DNA of 64,000 nucleotides from contig NZ_CP022540.1 in NCBI RefSeq assembly GCF_002237555.1, positions 2,919,001 through 2,983,000 of the forward strand. The letters run 5' to 3'. The position numbers were made by a program, and so were the translations under genes. This document shows positions 18,125-26,903 of this stretch, piece by piece. Every line of letters begins with the position of its first letter. The first letter of the stretch is position 1. Origin of the DNA: Antarctobacter heliothermus (GTDB lineage Bacteria; Pseudomonadota; Alphaproteobacteria; Rhodobacterales; Rhodobacteraceae). The notes beneath the pieces were generated by a model. That model was given only the letters and a program-made list of their open reading frames with translations. It searched no databases and was not told the origin of the DNA.

Positions 18125-19759
18125 ATGAAACGCCTCCTTCTCGTCACGGCCGCGTTCAGCGTGCTGGCGACGTCCTTCTCAGCGCCCGCAAGCGCCCAGA
18201 ATTTCGACATCAAGCAGTTGTGCAACCCGGCATTGGGCGTCAAATGCCCCGATGCCTTCAAGGGAACGGCAAAGCGGGTGCCTGCCAAAAGAAATCCACC
18301 CAAGGTCGTTGTTCAACAGCCCAAGAAAAAGGTGTTCGTGCCGCAGGTGATCGTCACCCAGCCGCCGAAAAAGACCACGCGCCCGGTGCATGTGGTGCCG
18401 CACAAACAGGTGACCCCACAGGTCAAGGCGCCGAACGTCCGGATTGTGACGCCCAAAGACAAGGCGCCGACCATCCGGGTGCCAAACGTCAAGGTCGCTC
18501 CGGGAATCCGTGTGCCCGACGTCCAGATCGCCGTGCCGCCAAAGGTGCGCCAACCCGCCGTCAAAGTGACCCCCAATGGCAGGGTTGTGGCGAAACCGGG
18601 TGCGGTGAATATCGACGATCTGCGTAAGCAGTTGGCTGGTGAACTTGTCGGTCGTAATGGCGGGACCATCAAGGTCGGCCCGCGCCCGGGTAAGGTGGTC
18701 CGGATCCCGACCGGCAATATCGATCTGGGGTCCAGTCAGCGTCAGGCCGACATCGTGGCGCTGCGGGACGTGGCCAAGGTGGCCGCTGCCGTGGGGCTTG
18801 CCGCCGGGGCCGTCAAGGTTCTGGACCGCACGCTGACAGATCAGGAAATCCGCAGATCCTCGCAGGATTTCGGCGCTGTGCTGGGTCAGGTCGGGATCAA
18901 GACCGGCACGCTGGACTATCGTCGTGTCGACATGGGCAAAGTGCTGACAACCGGCGACCGCGTCGTGACCAACAGCGGCGACCGCATGGTGGTGGAAAAC
19001 AACGGCGTCATGCGTGTCTTGCGCAACGATGACGTACTGCTGAACCGCCCCGGCACCAATGTGCAGGTCTACCAGTTCAAGGATGGGTCGACCCGCAATA
19101 TCATGGCCTATGAGGATGGCAGCGAGGTCGAGACCCTGCGCGCTCCGGACGGGCGCGTGTTGCGCCGGTCGACCATTGCTCCGGACGGCACTGAGGTGGT
19201 GCTGTTCGACGACACCAAGCAGACCGATCAGGTGCACGTCAACCAATTGCCAGACGCCCCGGCCACCACCGTTGTTGCCTATCAAAGCAACAGCGACATG
19301 AGCGGCGCGCTGGGCGGGGAAACCAGTGTGGAGGCGGGGCGCTATTTCTCGCTGGCGCAGGTTCGGGACATCGACGCTGTGCGCAAGATGGCACCGGGGA
19401 TCAATATCGACACGATCCACTTTGCCTCTAACTCGGCCGCGATCCGCCCTGAAGAGGCTGAAGAACTGGCCGCGCTGGGCTATGCCATGCTGGAGGCGAT
19501 TGCCGCAGACCCGCGTGAAGTGTTCCTGATCGAGGGCCACACCGACGCGCGCGGACATGAGGCGCACAACCTGTCGCTGTCGGACCGGCGCGCGGAGTCG
19601 GTGGCGCTCGCGCTGATCGAGTATTTCGGAGTGCCGCCAGAAAATATTGTGCTGCAAGGGTATGGTGAAAGCGATTTGCTGATCGTCACCGAAGCCGCCG
19701 AGCAGGCCAACCGTCGTGCCGCCGTGCGCCGCATTACGCCGCTGCTGACCGATCTGTAG
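18125..19759 (+). CDS. OmpA-family cell-envelope protein B (basic Lys/Val/Pro linker)
   Basis: The protein is 544 residues with GAAAGGAA upstream of the ATG at 18125. A signal peptide ends near APASAQ (residue ~25). The linker of ~130 residues is strongly basic, with repeated Val-Lys/Arg-Pro units such as PNVRIVTPKDK and PNVKVAPGIRVPD, in contrast to the acidic linker of protein A. The middle domain repeats the DRVVTNSGDRMVVEN / NDDVLLNRPG / DGRVLRR pattern, and the OmpA C-terminus has IEGHTDARGHE and LSDRRAESV. It is a clear paralogue of the gene at 16252, likely from tandem duplication followed by linker divergence. Confidence 0.85.
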   Translation: MKRLLLVTAAFSVLATSFSAPASAQNFDIKQLCNPALGVKCPDAFKGTAKRVPAKRNPPKVVVQQPKKKVFVPQVIVTQPPKKTTRPVHVVPHKQVTPQVKAPNVRIVTPKDKAPTIRVPNVKVAPGIRVPDVQIAVPPKVRQPAVKVTPNGRVVAKPGAVNIDDLRKQLAGELVGRNGGTIKVGPRPGKVVRIPTGNIDLGSSQRQADIVALRDVAKVAAAVGLAAGAVKVLDRTLTDQEIRRSSQDFGAVLGQVGIKTGTLDYRRVDMGKVLTTGDRVVTNSGDRMVVENNGVMRVLRNDDVLLNRPGTNVQVYQFKDGSTRNIMAYEDGSEVETLRAPDGRVLRRSTIAPDGTEVVLFDDTKQTDQVHVNQLPDAPATTVVAYQSNSDMSGALGGETSVEAGRYFSLAQVRDIDAVRKMAPGINIDTIHFASNSAAIRPEEAEELAALGYAMLEAIAADPREVFLIEGHTDARGHEAHNLSLSDRRAESVALALIEYFGVPPENIVLQGYGESDLLIVTEAAEQANRRAAVRRITPLLTDL

Positions 19760-19777
19760 CAGCAACAGACCAAGACA

Positions 19778-19810
19778 AGCCCCCGGTGCCTTTGGCTTCG
19801 GGGGCTTTCA
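19778..19810. terminator. Bidirectional terminator hairpin
   Basis: An 8-bp stem AGCCCCCG/CGGGGGCT (19778-19785 and 19799-19806) is followed by TTCATTT on the plus strand. It lies between the OmpA-family gene B and the convergent minus-strand gene at 19827, and could end both. Confidence 0.75.
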
Positions 19811-19826
19811 TTTGGTCCCGTGCGGG

Positions 19827-20243
19827 TCAGTCGATCAGCACGCCTTCGGTCACATAGACCGCGCGGTAGGTTTCCGGGCTGTTGTCTATGTGCAGCGTGC
19901 CGCGCAGGGTGATCTTTGTCGCCTCGGGCATGTCCGGCACGGCACGCTTCATCTTGACCTCCAGCGAGGGGCCATAGCCATTCTCGCCGCAAAAAGGGCA
20001 GTCCGCAGGGTCCGGAACCAGAAGAAAGCTGGAGACATAGGCCTGTGCCTCGACCGGGACGTAATAGCCGGTGATCTCAAAGCTGTCGGCCATGGCGCGG
20101 AGGTCATCCGGGATGATCTTGGCCACCGACCAACTGGTTTCGGTCTCTGTCTCTTTGTATTCGATCGCCTCGATCAGATTCCACGGATTGGCAAGAGCGG
20201 GCGGTGCAGTGACAAGAAGGGCAATCAGGGGCAGGGTGCGCAT
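19827..20243 (-). CDS. Periplasmic DUF3299-like protein
   Basis: The protein is 138 residues with an N-terminal signal peptide (MRTLPLIALLVTAPPALA). The mature part has the pattern FEITGYYVPVEAQ - FLLVPDPADCPFCGENG - ITLRGTLHIDN that I associate with DUF3299 proteins; the CPFC pair could bind metal or form a disulfide. Proteins of this kind are found near metal or ABC export genes elsewhere, but neighbours here (OmpA-family genes and prfC) give no hint. The role is unknown. Confidence 0.72.
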   Translation of the reverse strand: MRTLPLIALLVTAPPALANPWNLIEAIEYKETETETSWSVAKIIPDDLRAMADSFEITGYYVPVEAQAYVSSFLLVPDPADCPFCGENGYGPSLEVKMKRAVPDMPEATKITLRGTLHIDNSPETYRAVYVTEGVLID

Positions 20244-20420
20244 AAGACCTCCGACAAGATTGCGTCATGGTAGTGCGCGGCTGATCTGTGCGCCAGTCCA
20301 AGGGCGTACAGCGGCGCGTTTCTGCCCGGTTATGTATCGGTGTCGCAATGGGACGCGCGTGCGTCTGAATGGGTCGGGTGATGGCGGTTGGCCTTGCTGC
20401 GCAAGACCACCTTGCCCACC

Positions 20421-20450
20421 GTAACTTTCGCGATGGGACGCGAAAGTTAC
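20421..20450. terminator. Perfect 12-bp inverted repeat at the prfC stop
   Basis: GTAACTTTCGCG and its complement flank the loop ATGGGA, and the stop codon of prfC lies inside one arm. There is no T-run on either side, so it may be a transcript-end stabiliser or a weak terminator. Confidence 0.5.
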
Positions 20451-22045
20451 ACCATCATCTCCTTGGTCGAGGATAGCGTCACATCCGGGTAATCGCGTTC
20501 GATCCGGTCGATGTCCCATTGCAGCCGCGTCAGATAGACCACGTCGCCGTCGTGGTCGTAGCTGATGTGTTGCTTGTTGGCGTTGATGAACTTTTCCACC
20601 GCGTCCTTGGCCCCGTGTACCCAACGGGCCGAGGTGAACTGAGACACGTCAAAACGGACCGGCAGGCCGTATTCCAGTTCGATCCGGCTGCCGAGCACCT
20701 CAAACTGCAAGGCCCCCACAACCCCGACGATAAAGCCAGAGCCGATCATCGGTTTGAACACCTTTGCCGCGCCCTCTTCGGCGAATTGCATCAGCGCCTT
20801 TTCAAGGTGCTTGGCCTTCATCGGGTCGCCCGCGCGCACGGTCTGCAACAGTTCCGGCGCAAAGGACGGAATGCCCGCAACCTTGAGCATTTCGCCCTCT
20901 GTCAGCGTGTCGCCGATGCGCAATTGCCCGTGGTTGGGGATGCCGATGATGTCCCCCGCCCATGCCTCTTCGGCCAGTTCGCGGTCCGAGGCAAGGAACA
21001 GTACCGGGTTGGTGATCGCCATCGGCTTTTTCGTGCGCACATGGGTCAGCTTCATCCCGCGGGTGAAATGCCCCGAGGCCATGCGGACAAAGGCCACGCG
21101 GTCGCGGTGCTTGGGGTCCATGTTGGCCTGCACCTTGAACACGAACCCGGTGACTTTGGTTTCCTCCGGCGCAATCGAACGTGGGCTGGCCTTTTGGATC
21201 TGCGGTTCGGGGCCGTAGGTGCCGATGCCGTCCATCAGTTCCTTGACGCCGAAAGAGTTGATCGCAGAGCCGAACCAGATCGGGGTCATGTGCCCCTCCA
21301 GTACCGACTGCGGGTCCAGTTTGGGCAGCAGTTCGCGCGCCATCTCGACCTCTTCGCGCAGCTGTTCCAGCAGGGCGGGGGGAATGTGATCCGCCATCCG
21401 GGGATCGTCGAGCCCCTCCAGCGTGATCGTCTCGGCCACCTTGTTGCGGTCGGCGCGGTCCATCAGTTCCAGCCGGTCGTTCAGCAGATCGTAGCAACCA
21501 AGGAAATCGCGGCCCATGCCGATGGGCCAGGATGCAGGCGTGACGTCGATGGCAAGATTTTCCTGAATCTCGTCAATGATGTCGAAGGTGTCGCGCGCTT
21601 CGCGGTCCATCTTGTTGCAGAAGGTCAGGATCGGAAGGTCGCGCAGGCGGCAAACCTCGAACAGCTTGCGGGTCTGGCTTTCCACGCCTTTCGCGCCGTC
21701 GATCACCATGACCGCGGCATCCACGGCGGTCAGCGTGCGATAGGTGTCCTCGGAAAAATCCGAGTGGCCGGGCGTGTCCACCAGATTGAACCGGAACTTG
21801 CCGAAATCAAACGACATGGCCGAGGCCGAGACAGAGATGCCCCGGTCCTTTTCCATCTGCATGAAGTCCGACCGCGTGCGCCGCGCCTCACCCTTGGCGC
21901 GGACCTGTCCGGCCATCTGGATCGCCCCGCCATACAGCAGGAACTTTTCCGTTAGCGTCGTCTTGCCGGCGTCCGGGTGCGAGATGATCGCAAAGGTCCG
22001 GCGGCGGGCGATTTCGGGCGGCAGGGGGGGGCGGTTGTCCAACAT
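20447..22045 (-). CDS. prfC: Peptide chain release factor 3
   Basis: RF3 is the GTPase that recycles RF1/RF2 from the ribosome after termination. The 532-residue reading starts at the ATG at 22045 (MLDNRPPLPPEIARRR); a GTG at 22087 would add 14 residues, and neither has a good ribosome-binding site. G1 is SHPDAGKTTLTEK, G3 is DTPGHSD and G4 is FCNKMDRE, followed by the RF3-type domain II and the C-terminal domain ending near DVTLSSTKEMMV. It is a stand-alone minus-strand gene. Confidence 0.95.
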   Translation of the reverse strand: MLDNRPPLPPEIARRRTFAIISHPDAGKTTLTEKFLLYGGAIQMAGQVRAKGEARRTRSDFMQMEKDRGISVSASAMSFDFGKFRFNLVDTPGHSDFSEDTYRTLTAVDAAVMVIDGAKGVESQTRKLFEVCRLRDLPILTFCNKMDREARDTFDIIDEIQENLAIDVTPASWPIGMGRDFLGCYDLLNDRLELMDRADRNKVAETITLEGLDDPRMADHIPPALLEQLREEVEMARELLPKLDPQSVLEGHMTPIWFGSAINSFGVKELMDGIGTYGPEPQIQKASPRSIAPEETKVTGFVFKVQANMDPKHRDRVAFVRMASGHFTRGMKLTHVRTKKPMAITNPVLFLASDRELAEEAWAGDIIGIPNHGQLRIGDTLTEGEMLKVAGIPSFAPELLQTVRAGDPMKAKHLEKALMQFAEEGAAKVFKPMIGSGFIVGVVGALQFEVLGSRIELEYGLPVRFDVSQFTSARWVHGAKDAVEKFINANKQHISYDHDGDVVYLTRLQWDIDRIERDYPDVTLSSTKEMMV

Positions 22046-22365
22046 GCGCGCGATATAGACGTGGTGCGGGCCGGGGGCAATCGCCACTTCTTGTTGGGTC
22101 TTGGGATTGCCTGATCACTTGCGCCGACCATCAAAGCTGGGCAACATGGCGGGCACATATCAAGGCGCGGTCGTCACTAGTTTGGAATCCATCGCAATCA
22201 GCGCTGACCCAAGCAAGTCCTGTGACTGAGATGCGCATTCCCGCCCGCGGCAGGTTGACTCGAATTTTGCAACACATGAGAGTGCAGCCAAGATTTTTGC
22301 CGGCCACCGGATCCAGCCATTATCTCAACGAAATGATAAGTTGACACCGCAAGGAAATTCGAGAA
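22046..22365. other. Divergent intergenic region, prfC to Hint protein 2
   Basis: No gene is visible in these 320 bases. The part nearest the Hint gene is AT-rich and contains TTGACT at 22256 and TTGACA at 22342; AAGGAA at 22351-22356 is the likely ribosome-binding site for the ATG at 22366. Confidence 0.5.
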
Positions 22366-23315
22366 ATGCCCAGTCCCCAATCATATCAATACTACTATTC
22401 CCAGGGGACGAGTGACCCGGCGAACCCAGCCGACGCCGTTTTTCTCTCAGTGCGCCGACTGCCGTCGAAAACACTGTCACGGACTCCGAAGACGCAAGCC
22501 TGGATGACACGACCGCTGTCGGCGGTGCATTGGATTGGTCAGCAGCAGGTTTTCCGACGACTTTCTATGGGTACACAGACTCGGGCGATCCAATACTTCA
22601 AGTGACTGTATATGGGGACGATTATTTCTATATCTTGTCCGACAACGGCTCTTTGTCTGGAACGTCGTTTACCTTTAGTAACACGCAGCCCTATATGTAC
22701 TGCTTTGCCGCCGGAACGATGATCGCGACGGATAATGGCGAAGTCGCGGTCGAGACGCTTAGGACGGGCGACAGTGTCCGCACCGCTGACGGTGCCGTCA
22801 CGGCTGTCAAATGGATCGGCCGCCAGACAATGGTGCCTATGTTCGCAGGCGCCCGCTGCCAACCCGTCCGCATCCGCGCCGGTGCGCTGGGCCATGGTCT
22901 GCCGCACAGCGACCTGACGGTCACCGCCGACCATGGCATGGTGTTCTACCCCTCAAGTGGCGAAACGGTAGAGGAAGCCACGCAAGACGGTCTGGTGATC
23001 AACGCAAGCGCGCTGGTCAATGGGGGAGCGATTGATTGGCTGCCGATGGCGGAACTGCCCGACCGGTTCACCGTCTACCATATCGAAACCGCCGCTCATG
23101 ACGTGATCCTTGCCAATGGCGCGGCGGCAGAGACATTCATTGATTACGCCGGGCGGCGGCAATTCGACAATTACGCCGAATATATCGCGCTATATGGCGA
23201 CGACAGGGTGGTTGCGGAAAACCCGCTGCCCCGCATCAGCGCGGCGCGTCTGGTGCCACCTGCGATCCGAAAGCGGATTGAAGGGCACTCTGGCATTCGT
23301 CGTCAGGCGATCTGA
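22366..23315 (+). pseudogene. Hint-domain protein 2, frameshifted near residue 27
   Basis: The N-terminus reads MPSPQSYQYYYSQGTSDP from 22366, but this frame fails soon after 22445. The next frame, from about 22443, carries on sensibly with APTAVENTVTDSEDASLDD and then the complete Hint module: CFAAGTMIATDNG, LTVTADHGMV and a C-terminus with NYAEYIALYG like Hint protein 1. The break is at GTTTTTCTCTCAG (22438-22450). Removing one CT pair gives the smooth joint DAVFLSAPTAV; adding one T is another option. Either the gene is dead, or the tract slips in replication or translation. An alternative internal start at 22530 would yield a 261-residue Hint protein without the N-terminus. Confidence 0.8.
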
Positions 23316-23423
23316 CCGGCCCGGCGATACTGCTGGTCCGGAGATGTCCCAAAACCGTGTCTTGAAAGCAGACCTCTTTCCTGTCATGGTGAACGTACCG
23401 TGAACATTTCGGAGGGGAAGACG

Positions 23424-23795
23424 ATGGACCTGAGGGAAATTGCAGACGAACTGGTCGCCGGGTGCCGCGAAGGGCGCGAGCTTGAAAATCTCGACAAGAT
23501 CTATGCCGCCGACGCGGTTTCGGTCGAGGCGATGCCGATGCAGGGCATGGACAGTGCCGAAACCCACGGGATTGACGGGATCAAGGGCAAACACGCCTGG
23601 TGGTCATCCACGTTCGAGGTGCTGGACGGTAAGGTCAGCGGCCCGTTCCTGCATGGCGACAACAGCTTTGCCGTGATTTTTGAGATGAAGGCCAAGCATC
23701 GCGACAGCGGTGAGGTCAGCGATATGCACGAGGTCGGCATCTACACTGTCGGTAACGGCAAGATCGTGCGTGAGGCGTTTTACTACACTATGTGA
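23424..23795 (+). CDS. SnoaL-like / NTF2-superfamily small protein
   Basis: The protein is 123 residues from the ATG at 23424, preceded by GGAGGGG; an upstream GTG at 23400 is less likely. The pattern of an N-terminal helix (LREIADELVAGCREG), then IYAADAVSVEA, GIDGIKGKHAWW and paired strands FAVIFEMKAKHRDSGEV and MHEVGIYTVGNGKIV fits the SnoaL/NTF2 cone fold. Such proteins can be isomerases or ligand binders. It stands alone between two Hint genes, and no function can be assigned. Confidence 0.78.
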   Translation: MDLREIADELVAGCREGRELENLDKIYAADAVSVEAMPMQGMDSAETHGIDGIKGKHAWWSSTFEVLDGKVSGPFLHGDNSFAVIFEMKAKHRDSGEVSDMHEVGIYTVGNGKIVREAFYYTM

Positions 23796-23822
23796 TCGGG
23801 TCGGGCTGAATGGTACGGCTGT

Positions 23823-24833
23823 TCAACCGCCCGACGACTTGCGCAATACATCCGCCGCATCGGGGCGGTTCAGCAGGTGCTCTTCGACCTCCAGCGCGTG
23901 GGGATTGCTGCGGCGGTGGCCGGGCAGCAGATCGGACAGTTCAAGATCCTTGGGCAGGGCGGCGCGGGTGCGGGTGTCGACCAGCATGGATTCCGCTGCA
24001 ATCCCTTCGGCATAGATGATCTGATGGGTATCGAACAGCATTTGGTAATAGTCCACAAACCCGCCCTTGCGCCGGGCGACGCTGTCGCCATTCACCAGGT
24101 GGCGCGCCCGGACCAACAGTTCAGACCGACCCGCGCCCAGATGGTCGCGGCGTTGGTAGATGAACAGACGGTGGTCGGGCGAAACCAGCAGATCGCGGGT
24201 GTTGTTCAGCACGCCCTCACGGATGCAGATCGGCGCAAAGGCCCCCACCGCGCGCACCGTCTGGTGGCCAAGCCAGCGGATCGGCTGCGGGCCGTCGTCG
24301 CGGGTCAGGATGCGGTCGCCGACGGTCAATTCTTCGACCGCGCGCTGTGCGCCATCGGCCAGCGTGATCATCGTCCCGGCCGTAAAGGACACGCAGGCAA
24401 CTTGCGCATAACGGGGCAAGGCAGCCTCAACATCCACGCCAACCAAAACGTAGTCCGCGCGTGGCGTCATCGGGGCCAGCGGCAGCAGATAGACCTCTGC
24501 CGCGTTGCCTTCGCCATCAACCTCAACCAGTACAAGTGCCTCTGTCGTCTGGCCGTCACCGGACATGAAGGTCACGCAGCAATCCAGATGCAGATCGGAC
24601 CCCGCTGCCCCCAACGCGCTGCCCTGCGCCACGCGAAAGGGCGGGGTGGCACCGGTGACCACACCCAGCGGTTTCAACACGGCCAGCGGCGACAGGCGAT
24701 AAACATCGTCGTGCACAAGTTCATCGGCAAAACCAATGGCGTCGCCCAAGTTGGCACCATTCACCACGCGCAGCATGTCCGCGCGATAAACTTGCAGGCT
24801 TTGCGTGGCGCGGGTGGGATCAGATTGGGACAT
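23823..24833 (-). CDS. Hint-domain protein 3, Ser in place of the catalytic Cys
   Basis: The protein is 336 residues from the ATG at 24833; the in-frame TTG/ATG region further upstream overlaps the leader of the SDR gene. The N-terminal ~150 residues form a separate domain (RVVNGANLGDAIGFADELV, FRVAQGSALGAAG). The Hint_2-like part begins VSFTAGTMITLADG, where the usual Cys-Phe is Ser-Phe; a Cys lies two residues earlier. It continues with VGDRILTRDDGPQPI, LLVSPDHRLFIYQ and HQIIYAEGIAAESM. Ser can serve as nucleophile in some inteins, so activity cannot be excluded. Confidence 0.85.
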   Translation of the reverse strand: MSQSDPTRATQSLQVYRADMLRVVNGANLGDAIGFADELVHDDVYRLSPLAVLKPLGVVTGATPPFRVAQGSALGAAGSDLHLDCCVTFMSGDGQTTEALVLVEVDGEGNAAEVYLLPLAPMTPRADYVLVGVDVEAALPRYAQVACVSFTAGTMITLADGAQRAVEELTVGDRILTRDDGPQPIRWLGHQTVRAVGAFAPICIREGVLNNTRDLLVSPDHRLFIYQRRDHLGAGRSELLVRARHLVNGDSVARRKGGFVDYYQMLFDTHQIIYAEGIAAESMLVDTRTRAALPKDLELSDLLPGHRRSNPHALEVEEHLLNRPDAADVLRKSSGG

Positions 24834-24966
24834 GGAACTTTCGCAACTGGGATGGGTGTCTGGATAGCCGCGGTTGCCCATTGTATGCCAGCACAATGTG
24901 GCTTCAAATAGCCGTATCTCCGATGTTTTGTCGGCACTTGAGAAACAGTATCATAGGGAGCAGGAA

Positions 24967-25746
24967 ATGGATCTGGGTATTCGCGGCAAGCGGGCGCTGG
25001 TCTGCGCGTCTAGCAAGGGATTGGGGCGCGGTTGCGCCGAGGCGCTGGCAGAGGCGGGCGTTGACCTTGTCATGAACGCGCGCGGCAGTGACGCGCTGGA
25101 AGAGACGGCGCAGGATCTGCGCGACCGATACGGTGTGTCGATCACCACGGTCGCGGCGGACATCGTGTCCGAAGAGGGCCGCGCCAAGGTGCTGGAACAG
25201 GCGGGTGACGTCGACATCCTTGTGAACAATGCGGGCGGTCCGCCTCCGGGGATGTGGTCTGATTGGGGCCGTGAGGATTTCATCAAGGCGCTGGACGCCA
25301 ACATGCTCACGCCGATCGCGTTGATGACGGCGCTCATGCCGTTGATGATCAACAAGGGGTGGGGCCGGGTGGTCAACATCACTTCTGTATCGGTCAAGGC
25401 ACCGGTGGGTGTGCTGGGCCTGTCAAATTCGGCCCGCACCGGTTTGACCGGTTATGTCGCGGGCACCTCGCGGCAGGTGGCGCCCAAGGGCGTGATCGTG
25501 AACAACCTGCTGCCGGGCATCCATGCCACCGACCGCGCCGATGCGCTGGACGGGGCGGTGGTCAAAGCCAAGGGCATCACGCTGGAGGACGCCCGCGCCG
25601 AGCGGTTCAGCACCATTCCCGCCGGGCGCTATGGCACCCGTGAAGAGTTTGGCAAGATGTGCGCCTTTCTCTGCTCGCAGCACGCGGGATTCATCGTGGG
25701 CCAGAACATCCTGCTGGATGGCGGCGCCAGCAACATGACGATGTAA
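24967..25746 (+). CDS. SDR-family oxidoreductase, atypical active site
   Basis: The protein is 259 residues with GGGAGCAGGAA just upstream of the ATG at 24967. The Rossmann start is ALVCASSKGLGRGCAEAL and the NNAG motif is present, so it binds NAD(P). The usual catalytic Tyr-x-x-x-Lys is missing: the aligned region reads GLSNSARTGLTGYVAG, as in a recognised divergent SDR subgroup with an LSNSxRxG motif. It is followed after four bases by the AlkC-like gene, so the two are probably co-transcribed. The substrate is unknown. Confidence 0.88.
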   Translation: MDLGIRGKRALVCASSKGLGRGCAEALAEAGVDLVMNARGSDALEETAQDLRDRYGVSITTVAADIVSEEGRAKVLEQAGDVDILVNNAGGPPPGMWSDWGREDFIKALDANMLTPIALMTALMPLMINKGWGRVVNITSVSVKAPVGVLGLSNSARTGLTGYVAGTSRQVAPKGVIVNNLLPGIHATDRADALDGAVVKAKGITLEDARAERFSTIPAGRYGTREEFGKMCAFLCSQHAGFIVGQNILLDGGASNMTM

Positions 25747-25750
25747 GCAG

Positions 25751-26899
25751 ATGGCGCGCGGTCCGGACGGGCAAGGCGGCGGTGCGGGGTTTTCCCTTGC
25801 TGACCAGCTATTCAATGCCGACACCCTGCGCGATCTGGCGCAGGATTACGCAGTGCTGCCAGGTTTCGATACCGCGCGCTTTCACTCCGATGCTTTGGGC
25901 GGGCTGGAGGGACGCGGGTTGCTCCAGCGGCTCGACTGGATTGCGACCTGTGTCGAGGCGCAATTGCCAAAGGCGTTCCCGGCGATGGCAGAGGCGCTGG
26001 AGGCGGCCTTGCCCGATCCGCTGGACCCGTCGTTGACGGACGATGATTTCGGGCGGTTCATCCATGCGGTGCCGGGCATTCTGGTGGTGCGGCACGGGTT
26101 GGAGGATCACCGGGAGCGCGCGCTGGACCTCATTTACGAGGCCACGAAACGGTTCTCGATGGAGTTCTACATCCGCCCCTTCCTGAACCGCTGGCCGGAT
26201 CAGACTTTGGCGCGGATGGACGACTGGGCGCGCGACAACAACTATCATGTGCGGCGGCTGGTGAGTGAGGGCACGCGCCCACGTTTGCCGTGGGCCGCAA
26301 ACATCACGCTGGATCCCGCAGTGCCGCTGCGGTTTCTGGATGTGCTGCACGCCGATCCCACACGCTATGTCACACGGTCGGTGGCCAACCACATGAACGA
26401 CCTGTCAAAGGTGATGCCGGACACGGTGGTGGACCGGTTGCGCAATTGGCAGGGGCAGGGACGGCAGGACGGGCGAGAGATCGATTGGATGACCCGCCAC
26501 GCCCTGCGCACGGCGGTCAAACGCGGAGAGCCGGAGGCGCTGGACCTGTTGGGGTATCGTCCGGGCCAGGTCAACGCGCGAATCGAGGCCATGCCCGCGT
26601 CGGTCCGGATTGGTGAGGCTTTGGAGTTTGCCGTGGTGCTGGAGGCGGACGCGCCCTTGCCGGTGCTGGTGGATTACCGGCTGCGGTTTTTTCGGCCCAA
26701 GGGCCCGGCGGAAAAGGTGTTCAAGCTGAAAACCGGAAAGGTGGTGCCGGGCAAGCCCCTGCGGCTGACTAAGCGCCACATGTTGAGAGGCAACGCGACC
26801 ACCTACACGCTGCATCCGGGGCGGCATGGGGTGATAATTCAGGTCAATGGACAGGACGTGGCAGAGGCTGCGTTTGAGTTGTTGCCTGCGCAGAGCTAA
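25751..26899 (+). CDS. AlkC-like DNA alkylation repair protein with C-terminal Ig-like domain
   Basis: The protein is 382 residues. Residues ~15-270 have the features of AlkC/AlkD HEAT-like glycosylases: FSLADQLFNADTLRDLAQ, the hallmark SVANHMNDLSKVMPD near residue 220, and MTRHALRTAVKRGEPEALDLLG. These enzymes remove N3- and N7-alkylated purines. Residues ~275-380 are strand-rich (VRIGEALEFAVVLE, HPGRHGVIIQVNGQDV), like the Ig-like extension of AlkC. The gene starts four bases after the SDR gene, so an operon is likely. The direct link between SDR and repair is not obvious. Confidence 0.82.
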   Translation: MARGPDGQGGGAGFSLADQLFNADTLRDLAQDYAVLPGFDTARFHSDALGGLEGRGLLQRLDWIATCVEAQLPKAFPAMAEALEAALPDPLDPSLTDDDFGRFIHAVPGILVVRHGLEDHRERALDLIYEATKRFSMEFYIRPFLNRWPDQTLARMDDWARDNNYHVRRLVSEGTRPRLPWAANITLDPAVPLRFLDVLHADPTRYVTRSVANHMNDLSKVMPDTVVDRLRNWQGQGRQDGREIDWMTRHALRTAVKRGEPEALDLLGYRPGQVNARIEAMPASVRIGEALEFAVVLEADAPLPVLVDYRLRFFRPKGPAEKVFKLKTGKVVPGKPLRLTKRHMLRGNATTYTLHPGRHGVIIQVNGQDVAEAAFELLPAQS

Positions 26900-26903
26900 T
26901 GCG

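Noticed and set aside
18179..19765. A 528-codon open frame on the minus strand
   Set aside because: It is antisense to OmpA-family gene B; His/Arg/Gln-rich composition is typical of a shadow.
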